From: Clostridiales bacterium
GTDB lineage: Bacteria; Bacillota; Clostridia; Oscillospirales; Oscillospiraceae
Direction of reading: 5' to 3'
Assembly: GCA_019418525.1 (NCBI GenBank)
Contig: DYBS01000159.1
Span: 1 to 5,545 of the forward strand
Length of the DNA stretch: 5,545 bases
A program made the position numbers and the translations under genes. Below the pieces are notes generated by a model. That model worked only from the letters and a program-made list of their open reading frames with translations. It ran no database searches and was not told where the DNA came from. This document shows positions 1 through 5,545 of the stretch, piece by piece (position 1 is the stretch's first letter; every line of letters starts with the position of its first letter).

Positions 1-86
1 CTTTGCAAAGAAAGCGGTGCTCCCGCCGAGTAGGCGGCCCGCGCGGCGAGCGCAAACCCCCCGTTCCGGGAAAAGGAATCGACTTT
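1..86. other. Short non-coding stretch downstream of the DUF4363 gene
   Basis: No gene can be supported here. It contains a perfect 10-bp palindrome at 1-10 (CTTTGCAAAG) and a small GC-rich hairpin, CCGCC at 23-27 and GGCGG at 33-37 around a 5-nt loop. Read on the minus strand, the hairpin lies downstream of the DUF4363 stop and is followed about 8 nt later by a broken T run (TTTCTTT, positions 13-7). It could be a weak terminator for the minus-strand unit, but the stem is short and the T run is displaced and interrupted. A run of six C at 57-62 has no assigned role. Confidence 0.3.
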
Positions 87-467
87 TCAGAACAGATTCG
101 CCAGCGTCAGCTGTTCACCCGCCGCCATCAGGGAGAGCCTCTGGAGAAGCTGCGCGGAGGCGGAGGCGTACTCCGCCTGGTCCTGGCAGTCGATGAGGGC
201 CAGGACCTGATCGAACCCGGTCTGGACGGCGTCGGTGTCGGTGTGGCGGAGGGTGACGTGGAGCCAAAGGTCCCGCTGGTCCCAGGCCGTCTTGGCCTCT
301 TTGGTCAGGTCCTGGGCCTCCGCCCAATCTCCCACCTCCACCCGCTGCTCCGCCTCCCGCAGGGTGTCGGAGAGCCTTTGGGTAAAGTCCTCCAGCTCGG
401 CGGCGTTCCACAGCGCCAGGGCCAGCAGCAGCGCCATGCCCCCCACCGCGCCCCACAGCCGCCTCAT
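87..467 (-). CDS. DUF4363 family small membrane-anchored protein
   Basis: This 126-residue protein resembles the DUF4363 family, whose biochemical role is unknown. An N-terminal hydrophobic segment at about residues 6-22 (after MRRLWG) should act as one membrane anchor or uncleaved signal. The rest is polar and probably helical: an acidic helix at about 24-63, then a Trp- and His-containing stretch (W62, W68, H70, H75) and a final helix at about 82-113. The length fits the family. The ATG at 467 overlaps the stop of the upstream DUF421 gene (ATGA, 4 bp), and GGAGG at 479-475 lies 7 nt before it, so start and coupling are well supported. The stop is TGA at 89-87. Pairing with a DUF421 gene, which I recall from other Clostridia, strengthens the call. 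The assignment rests on recalled family features, not a profile search. Confidence 0.75.
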   Translation of the reverse strand: MRRLWGAVGGMALLLALALWNAAELEDFTQRLSDTLREAEQRVEVGDWAEAQDLTKEAKTAWDQRDLWLHVTLRHTDTDAVQTGFDQVLALIDCQDQAEYASASAQLLQRLSLMAAGEQLTLANLF

Positions 468-1144
468 GGGTTCTCCTCCCGGGGGGTGCAGCGCACCGTC
501 CCCTGCTCGTCCACCGTGAGGAGAAAGACCTCATCCTCACGGCTCAGGTGGCGCTTTTTCAGCTCCTTCTGGAGCCAGGTGTCGTTGTATCCCCGACGCT
601 GGAGGTTGCGCCGCAGGAGCCGCCCGTCGCTGATGAGCACCGTGGGGAGCCCGGTCTCCGGCGGTTTCAGGCCCATCTGTCCGGCGGTGACCGGCTGCTC
701 GGCGGCCTTCAGCAGCACCGAGAGCTGCCCGTTGGTCTCCAGAATGGCGTATTTCACCGTGTCCAGATCGGCAACCCCCTGGCAGCGCAGCTCCTCGTGG
801 AGCTCGTCCAGGGTGAAGCGGTTGCGCCGCATCTCCCGCTGATCCACCTGGCCGTCCCGCACGATGATGCTGGGCCGCCCGCAGAGCAGGGCGCGGAAGC
901 GCAGACTCTTCATGGTGAGGACCGAGAGTACCATGGTGAGGCACAGCAGCACCAGAATGGGCCCGATGCCGGAGAGGAGCGGGATGCCGTAGTCCTGCAT
1001 GGGCACCGCCGCCAGGTCCGCGATGATGAGGTCCAGCACCAGCTCCGACGGCTCCAGCTCGCCCACCTGGCGCTTGCCCATCAGGCGGATGCCCACGATG
1101 ATGATGAGATAGAGGATGACCGTGCGCACCAGAGCCACAGCCAT
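464..1144 (-). CDS. YetF/DUF421 family membrane protein
   Basis: This 226-residue integral membrane protein belongs to the DUF421 (YetF-like) family. Hydrophobic segments lie at about residues 4-22, 34-50 and 58-78, followed by a soluble, probably cytoplasmic domain from about 85 on. Family hallmarks visible are RLMGKRQVGEL (20-30) just after helix 1, an E-S/P-E-L-V motif opening helix 2 (31-36), GRPSIIVRDGQV (89-100), FTLDEL (110-115) near the start of a helix, and YAILETNGQLSVL (132-144). A second domain part runs from PTVLISDG (167-174) to the end. The biochemical activity is unknown. Relatives include Bacillus YetF, and a related DUF421 protein called 2Duf has been tied to spore wet-heat resistance, so a sporulation or envelope role is possible but is only inference here. 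It is first in a two-gene unit with the DUF4363 gene. A GTG nine bases further upstream (1153) is open but lies inside the Shine-Dalgarno sequence, so I chose the ATG at 1144. Confidence 0.88.
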   Translation of the reverse strand: MAVALVRTVILYLIIIVGIRLMGKRQVGELEPSELVLDLIIADLAAVPMQDYGIPLLSGIGPILVLLCLTMVLSVLTMKSLRFRALLCGRPSIIVRDGQVDQREMRRNRFTLDELHEELRCQGVADLDTVKYAILETNGQLSVLLKAAEQPVTAGQMGLKPPETGLPTVLISDGRLLRRNLQRRGYNDTWLQKELKKRHLSREDEVFLLTVDEQGTVRCTPREENP

Positions 1145-1150
1145 GGAAAA

Positions 1151-1160
1151 CACCTCCTTT
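1151..1160 (-). promoter_or_regulatory. Ribosome binding site of the DUF421 gene
   Basis: On the minus strand this reads AAAGGAGGTG, a 10-nt match to the Shine-Dalgarno consensus. Its AGGAGG core (1158-1153) ends 8 nt before the ATG at 1144, an ideal spacing. The same site overlaps the alternative GTG at 1153 and so rules it out as a practical start. Confidence 0.9.
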
Positions 1161-1301
1161 CGTTCCAGTGTGTCCCGGAGAGACTGGGCTTATGCACAGG
1201 CAAGTCCTATAAGCAATGTGAAAAACGACGGGAAGAGACGAGGATGGACGGCGCATATTTATGAAATCTAACACATTTTTCGGCGGAATTGGAAAAAGAA
1301 A

Positions 1302-1330
1302 TTGAAAATAAAACGGGGTTGGAATAGAAT
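1302..1330 (+). promoter_or_regulatory. Predicted sigma-A promoter of carAB
   Basis: TTGAAA at 1302-1307 (5 of 6 matches to the -35 consensus) and TAGAAT at 1325-1330 (5 of 6 to the -10 consensus) are separated by exactly 17 nt within an A-rich stretch. Transcription would start near 1337, leaving a leader of only about 27 nt before the carA ATG. An alternative pair, TTGGAA 1319-1324 with CATAAT 1341-1346 (16-nt spacer), would start inside the ribosome binding site and is less likely. The start site is predicted, not measured. Confidence 0.65.
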
Positions 1331-1363
1331 TGAACAAATACATAATGGAAAGGCGGGACAAAA

Positions 1364-2455
1364 ATGCAGATGAAGGCGACGCTTATTCTGGAAAACGGCA
1401 GTGTCTTTACCGGACAGAGCATTGGCGCAACCACTGAGCGCATCTGTGAAATGGTGTTCAACACCTCCATGACGGGGTATCAGGAGATTTTGACCGACCC
1501 CTCTTACGCTGGCCAGGGGATCGTGATGTGCTATCCCCTCATTGGCAATTACGGGGTCAATCATGAGGACAACGAGTCCGCTCGTCCCTGGGGCGAGGCA
1601 TTCGTGGTGCGGCATCTCTCTCCCCGGGGGAGCAATTTCCGCTGTGAGGGCACGCTGGACGACTATCTGAAAAAATATGATATCACGGGCATCCAGGGCG
1701 TGGACACCCGTGCCATCACTCGTATACTCCGCAATCAGGGGACCATGAACGGCATGATCACCTGTGCGGAGCATTTTTCTATCCCGGAAGTGCTCGCCCG
1801 CATCCAGGCCTACCGGGTGGAGGGCACCGTGGAGAAGGTGACCCGGAAGGAAGCCCAGGTCTACCCCGCCGTGGGGGAGCAGCGCCACCGCGTGGCCCTG
1901 ATGGACTACGGCGTGAAGGAGAACATGATCCGCTGCCTCCAGAACCGGGGGTGCGAGGTGACGGTGTACCCCGCCCACACCACCGCGGACGAGGTGCTCT
2001 CCGGCGGCTTCGACGGCGTGATGCTCAGTAACGGCCCCGGCGACCCGGCCGACAACGTGGACATCATCCGCGAGGTCCGCAAGCTCTACGACTCCAACAT
2101 CCCCATCTTCGCCGTGTGTCTGGGCCACCAGCTCATGGCCCTGGCCACCGGCGCCGAGACCCGGAAGATGCGCTTCGGCCACCGGGGCGGCAACCACCCC
2201 GTCAAGGACCTGGACGCCGGGCGGGTGTACATCACCAGCCAGAACCACGGCTACGTGGTCTGTGCCGAGACCGTGGACCCGGCTGTGGCCAAGGTGTCCC
2301 ATGTGAACGTCAACGAGGGCAGCGTGGAGGGCCTGCGGTACCTGAACGGCAACGTCCTCACTGTGCAGTTCCACCCGGAGGCCTCCCCTGGGCCCCGGGA
2401 CACGGAAAATCTCTTTGATCGCTTTGTCCGCCGCATGGAAGGAGGGGAATGGTAA
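1364..2455 (+). CDS. carA: Carbamoyl-phosphate synthase, small (glutaminase) subunit
   Basis: CarA hydrolyses glutamine and passes ammonia through an internal tunnel to CarB for carbamoyl phosphate synthesis, in the cytoplasm. The 363-residue product has the usual length and two domains. The CarA-specific N-terminal domain (about 4-133) carries FNTSMTGYQEILTDPSY (32-48) and GVDTRAITRILR (112-123). A class I glutamine amidotransferase domain (about 175-359) follows. The triad is C252 in FAVCLGHQ (249-256), H337 and E339 in QFHPEASPGP (335-344), with the oxyanion loop SNGPGDP at 222-228. No key residue is missing. The ATG at 1364 has a modest AGGCGG 7 nt upstream (1351-1356). A second ATG at 1370 would be 13 nt from that site and is less likely. 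The stop overlaps the carB start by one base. The first ~142 codons use far more A/T-ending codons than the rest. In Gram-positive nomenclature the gene may be called pyrAA. Confidence 0.97.
   Translation: MQMKATLILENGSVFTGQSIGATTERICEMVFNTSMTGYQEILTDPSYAGQGIVMCYPLIGNYGVNHEDNESARPWGEAFVVRHLSPRGSNFRCEGTLDDYLKKYDITGIQGVDTRAITRILRNQGTMNGMITCAEHFSIPEVLARIQAYRVEGTVEKVTRKEAQVYPAVGEQRHRVALMDYGVKENMIRCLQNRGCEVTVYPAHTTADEVLSGGFDGVMLSNGPGDPADNVDIIREVRKLYDSNIPIFAVCLGHQLMALATGAETRKMRFGHRGGNHPVKDLDAGRVYITSQNHGYVVCAETVDPAVAKVSHVNVNEGSVEGLRYLNGNVLTVQFHPEASPGPRDTENLFDRFVRRMEGGEW
2437..2445 (+). promoter_or_regulatory. Ribosome binding site of carB inside the end of carA
   Basis: GGAAGGAGG lies within the last codons of carA. 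Its GGAGG core (2441-2445) is 9 nt before the ATG at 2455. An in-frame ATG at 2449 is only 3 nt from the core, too close for efficient initiation, so 2455 is the better start. The 1-base stop-start overlap suggests translational coupling that would keep the two subunits near equal amounts. Confidence 0.8.
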
Positions 2456-5400
2456 TGCCGAAGAATCCGGATATCAAGAAAGTGCTGGTGCTGGGCTCCG
2501 GGCCCATCGTCATCGGCCAGGCCGCAGAATTTGACTACGCCGGCACCCAGGCCTGCCGCGCTCTGAAGGAAGAGGGCGTGGAGGTGGTGCTGGTCAACTC
2601 CAACCCCGCCACCATCATGACCGACAAGGACATCGCCGACCACGTGTATATCGAGCCGCTGAACCTGGCCAGCGTGGAGCAGGTCATCGCCAAGGAGCGG
2701 CCCGACTCCATCCTGCCCACCCTGGGCGGCCAGACCGGCCTGAACCTGGCCATGAACCTCTACGAGCAGGGCATCCTGGAGCAGTACGGCGTGAAGCTGC
2801 TGGGCACCAGCCCCGCCTCCATCCGCAAGGCGGAGGACCGCCAGGGCTTTAAAGACGCCATGGAGGCCATCGGCCAGCCCTGCGTCACCTCCGACGTGGT
2901 GGAGAGCGTGGAGGACGCCGTGGCCTTCGCCGGGCGCATCGGCTACCCGGTGATCGTCCGTCCCGCCTACACCCTGGGCGGCACCGGCGGCGGCATCGCC
3001 TATGACGAGCCCTCCCTGCGGGAGATCGCTGACCGCGGCATCCACCTGAGCCGCGTGGGCCAGGTCCTCATCGAGCGGTGCATCGCCGGCTGGAAGGAGA
3101 TCGAGTTCGAGGTTATGCGGGACTCCGCGGGCAACGTCATCCAGATCTGTTCCATGGAGAACATCGACCCTGTGGGCGTCCACACCGGCGACTCCATCGT
3201 GGTGGCCCCCACCCAGACCCTGGCGAACAAGGAGTACCAGATGCTCCGCTCGGCCTCTCTGGACATCATCTCCGCCCTGGAGATCGAGGGCGGCTGTAAC
3301 GTGCAGCTGGCCCTCCACCCCGACAGCTACGAGTACGCCGTCATCGAGGTCAACCCCCGCGTCAGCCGCTCCTCCGCCCTGGCCTCCAAGGCCACCGGCT
3401 ACCCCATCGCCAAGGTGGCGGCCAAGATCGCTCTGGGCTATACCCTGGACGAGATCCCCAACGCGGTGACCGGCAAGACCACGGCCTGCTTCGAGCCCAC
3501 CTTGGACTACTGTGTCCTGAAGATTCCCCGCCTGCCCTTTGATAAATTCACCACCGCCAGCCGCACCCTGGGCACCCAGATGAAGGCCACCGGCGAGGTC
3601 ATGGCCATTGGCAACTCCTTCGAGGGCGCCCTGATGAAGGCCATCCGCTCCCTGGAGCTGCCGGTGAAGTCCCTGCGCATGGACGGCCTGGAGGACCTCT
3701 ACACCGAGGAGATCGAGGAGCGCCTGGTGAACGTGGACGACCAGCGCCTCTTCGTCATGGCCGAGGCCCTGCGCCGCGGGTTCTCGCCCGAGAAGATCAA
3801 CCGCATCACCAAGGTGGACATCTGGTTCCTGGACCGGCTCCAGGCCATCGTGGACATGGAGGACGCCCTGAACCACGGCCATCTGGACCCGGGCACCCTG
3901 CGCAGCGCCAAGGAGATGGGCTTCTCCGACGCCTGGATCGGGGCCCTGTCCGGCAAAAAGGCGTCTGAGATCAAGGCCCTGCGGGAGAGCTACCACATCG
4001 TCCCCGCCTTCAAGATGGTGGACACCTGCGCCGCCGAGTTTGAGGCCCAGACTCCTTATTATTACTCCACCTATGACGTGGAGAACGAGGCCCTGGAGGA
4101 CTTGCACATGCCCCAGGTGGGTGAGATGGCCCCCCATATCCCGGAGGCCCCCTATCTGGCAGCCACGACTGCCGAGCCCCACCGCACCCAGAGCGGGGAG
4201 GAGAAGAAGAAGGTGCTGGTGCTGGGCTCCGGCCCAATCCGCATTGGCCAGGGCATCGAGTTCGACTACTGCTCGGTCCACTCGGTCTGGGCCTTCAAGC
4301 GCCTGGGTTACGAGACCATCATCATCAATAATAACCCCGAGACGGTGTCTACCGACTTCGACGTGGCCGACAAGCTCTACTTTGAGCCCCTGACCCCCGA
4401 GGACGTGCAGAACGTGGTGGAGCTGGAGAAGCCCTGGGGCGCCGTGGTCCAGTTCGGCGGCCAGACCGCCATCAAGCTGGCCCAGGCCCTCACCGACATG
4501 GGTGTGCCCATCCTGGGTACCCCCGCCGACGGCGTGGACGCCGCCGAGGACCGGGAGCGCTTTGACGAGATCCTGCAGAAGTGCCAGATCCCCCGCGCCG
4601 AGGGCCGCACCGTCTTTACCACCGAGGAGGCCCTGGCGGCCGCCCACGAGGTGGGCTATCCAGTGCTGGTGCGCCCGTCCTATGTACTGGGCGGCCAGGG
4701 CATGGAGATCGCCTACAACGACCGCAATATCATTGAGTTCATGCGTATCATCAACCAGACCGTCCAGGAGCACCCCATCCTGGTGGACAAGTACCTCATG
4801 GGCCGGGAGATCGAGGTAGACGGCGTGTTCGATGGGGAGGACGTGCTCATCCCCGGCATTATGGAGCACGTGGAGCGGGCCGGCATCCACTCCGGCGACT
4901 CCATCAGCGTCTATCCGCCCCGCCACTTGGAGCCGGAGCACCGGGAGACCATCCTGCGCTACACCCGGGACCTGGCCAAGAGCCTGGGGGTCATCGGCCT
5001 GGTAAACATCCAGTTCATCCTCTTCAATAACCGGGTGTACGTCATCGAGGTGAACCCCCGCTCCAGCCGTACCATTCCCTATATTTCCAAGGTCACTGGC
5101 GTGCCCATCATTGACTTGGCCACCAAGGTCATGCTGGGCGCCAAGCTGAAAGACCTGGGCTATGGCACGGGTATCTACCCTGAGGCCGACTACTACGCTG
5201 TAAAGATGCCGGTATTCTCCTTTGAGAAGCTCACCGATGTGGACACTGGCCTGGGCCCGGAGATGAAGTCCACCGGCGAGGTGCTGGGTATCGCCAAGAC
5301 CTTCCCCCACGCCCTGCGCAAGGCCTTCAAGGGGGCCAACATGAAGGTGCCCAAGAAGGGCGGCCGGGTCATCGTTACCGTAAAAGACGAGGACAAGGGG

Positions 5401-5545
5401 GAAATCGTGGGCATCGCCCGGGGCCTGGAGGAGATGGGCATTGAGATCCTCGCCACCTCCGGCACCGCCGACGCCCTGGAGGCGGCCGGCGTGCCCGCCC
5501 GCCGGGTGGCCCGTGTGTCCGAGGCCCACCCCAACATCCTGGACA
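2455..5545 (+). CDS. carB: Carbamoyl-phosphate synthase, large subunit (3' end beyond window)
   Basis: CarB makes carbamoyl phosphate from bicarbonate, ammonia supplied by CarA, and two ATP. I read 1030 uninterrupted codons, without frameshift. The N-terminal ATP-grasp half (carboxyphosphate site, 1-402) shows GSGPIVIGQ (14-22), R129, R169, E215, MENIDPVGVH (234-243) with N236 and D238, and VIEVNPR (296-302). An oligomerisation region follows (about 403-540), then an unusually long linker (541-585). The C-terminal ATP-grasp half (carbamate site) shows GSGPIRIGQGIEFDY (591-605), R700, R740, E785, H812 and IEVNPRSSR (864-872). E807 and D815 match two ornithine-contact residues of E. coli CarB, while the position of E. 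coli E892 is Met here (Ala in B. subtilis, from memory). The MGS-like allosteric domain (from about 935) includes ATSGTA (1000-1005) but is cut off. By comparison with E. coli some 65-70 residues are missing. It may be called pyrAB in Gram-positives. Confidence 0.97.
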   Translation, partial: MPKNPDIKKVLVLGSGPIVIGQAAEFDYAGTQACRALKEEGVEVVLVNSNPATIMTDKDIADHVYIEPLNLASVEQVIAKERPDSILPTLGGQTGLNLAMNLYEQGILEQYGVKLLGTSPASIRKAEDRQGFKDAMEAIGQPCVTSDVVESVEDAVAFAGRIGYPVIVRPAYTLGGTGGGIAYDEPSLREIADRGIHLSRVGQVLIERCIAGWKEIEFEVMRDSAGNVIQICSMENIDPVGVHTGDSIVVAPTQTLANKEYQMLRSASLDIISALEIEGGCNVQLALHPDSYEYAVIEVNPRVSRSSALASKATGYPIAKVAAKIALGYTLDEIPNAVTGKTTACFEPTLDYCVLKIPRLPFDKFTTASRTLGTQMKATGEVMAIGNSFEGALMKAIRSLELPVKSLRMDGLEDLYTEEIEERLVNVDDQRLFVMAEALRRGFSPEKINRITKVDIWFLDRLQAIVDMEDALNHGHLDPGTLRSAKEMGFSDAWIGALSGKKASEIKALRESYHIVPAFKMVDTCAAEFEAQTPYYYSTYDVENEALEDLHMPQVGEMAPHIPEAPYLAATTAEPHRTQSGEEKKKVLVLGSGPIRIGQGIEFDYCSVHSVWAFKRLGYETIIINNNPETVSTDFDVADKLYFEPLTPEDVQNVVELEKPWGAVVQFGGQTAIKLAQALTDMGVPILGTPADGVDAAEDRERFDEILQKCQIPRAEGRTVFTTEEALAAAHEVGYPVLVRPSYVLGGQGMEIAYNDRNIIEFMRIINQTVQEHPILVDKYLMGREIEVDGVFDGEDVLIPGIMEHVERAGIHSGDSISVYPPRHLEPEHRETILRYTRDLAKSLGVIGLVNIQFILFNNRVYVIEVNPRSSRTIPYISKVTGVPIIDLATKVMLGAKLKDLGYGTGIYPEADYYAVKMPVFSFEKLTDVDTGLGPEMKSTGEVLGIAKTFPHALRKAFKGANMKVPKKGGRVIVTVKDEDKGEIVGIARGLEEMGIEILATSGTADALEAAGVPARRVARVSEAHPNILD
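2482..2501 (+). repeat. Direct repeat in carB, copy 1 (N-terminal ATP-grasp half)
   Basis: These 20 bases encode VLVLGSG at the start of the first synthetase half and recur identically at 4213-4232. The repeat reflects the ancient internal duplication of CarB, kept alike here by shared codon choice. It is not a mobile or regulatory repeat. Confidence 0.8.
4213..4232 (+). repeat. Direct repeat in carB, copy 2 (C-terminal ATP-grasp half)
   Basis: This is the second identical copy of the 20-base segment at 2482-2501. It opens the carbamate-phosphorylating half right after the long linker. The flanking motifs GPIVIGQ and GPIRIGQ are similar at protein level but diverge in DNA. Confidence 0.8.

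Larger units (their letters stand above)
1145..1363. other. Divergent intergenic region between the DUF421 gene and carA
   Basis: This region separates the two divergent units. The half next to the DUF421 gene is of mixed composition, and the half next to carA (about 1255-1350) is distinctly A-rich, in contrast to the GC-rich genes around it. It holds the carA promoter candidate and the two ribosome binding sites. For the DUF421 gene I see only weak minus-strand promoter options, such as TTGCTT with CATAAG 16 nt later (around 1220-1190). I see no supported small gene, tRNA, riboswitch or clear terminator. Confidence 0.6.

Noticed and set aside
3..842. Plus-strand frames of 279 and 94 codons over the DUF4363 and DUF421 genes
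   Set aside because: They are antisense to two genes with good start sites, overlap and family hallmarks. Their Arg/Pro/Ser-rich translations look like shadows of GC-rich coding sequence.
1174..1188. Small hairpin in the DUF421 leader (CCCGG, loop of 5, CTGGG)
   Set aside because: Only five base pairs with one wobble and no T run; too weak to call a terminator or regulatory fold.
548..1264. Plus-strand 238-codon frame antisense to the DUF421 gene and running into the intergenic region
   Set aside because: The composition is rich in H, Q, A and E with no domain. It is in codon register with the DUF421 gene and has no convincing ribosome site.
1286..1333. Repeated GAATTG-like words in the carA promoter region as possible operator repeats
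   Set aside because: The matches are 6-7 bases in A-rich DNA with irregular spacing, which is expected by chance. No known ArgR or PyrR pattern was recognised.
1207..1470. Possible small minus-strand gene (87 codons) crossing the carA start
   Set aside because: It runs through the carA promoter and 5' end, has no clear ribosome site, and its hydrophobic F/S-rich translation is expected from antisense of A-rich DNA.
1268..2374. Minus-strand 368-codon frame opposite carA
   Set aside because: This is the same in-register antisense artefact against an intact carA, with no family features in the translation.
2251..5529. Minus-strand open frame of 1092 codons opposite carB and the end of carA
   Set aside because: It lies in exact codon register opposite carB, so it stays open because carB avoids TTA, TCA and CTA codons, an effect of strong GC3 bias. 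Its translation is low-complexity (rich in G, H, V, L, D) with no recognisable domain, and carB is fully intact on the other strand.

Overview
The window looks like a piece of a GC-rich Firmicutes (Clostridia, Oscillospiraceae-like) chromosome. The evidence is a strong C/G bias at third codon positions, near-perfect Shine-Dalgarno sequences, a CarB of Gram-positive type, and a DUF421-DUF4363 gene pair of a kind I associate with Clostridia. The genus assignment is inference; no rRNA or other marker gene is present.

Layout: two divergent units share a ~219-bp intergenic region. On the minus strand (1144 down to 87) is a two-gene unit: a YetF/DUF421 membrane protein followed by a small DUF4363 protein, with start and stop overlapping by 4 bp. 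On the plus strand are carA (1364-2455) and carB (2455 to the window edge, C-terminus missing). They are joined by a TAATG stop-start overlap and encode the glutaminase and synthetase subunits of carbamoyl-phosphate synthase. A good sigma-A promoter candidate lies 34-62 bp upstream of carA. The first 86 bp, downstream of the DUF4363 gene, hold no gene that I can support.

How the genes work together: CarA releases ammonia from glutamine. CarB uses bicarbonate, that ammonia and two ATP to make carbamoyl phosphate for pyrimidine and arginine synthesis. The DUF421 and DUF4363 proteins probably act together at the membrane. Their molecular role is not established, and nothing but shared promoter space links them to carAB.

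I found no mobile element, CRISPR array, tRNA/rRNA gene or clearly new system. The points most worth a second look are a long linker between the two halves of CarB, a sharp change in third-position GC inside carA, a carA leader too short for an attenuator, and the DUF421-DUF4363 pair itself.
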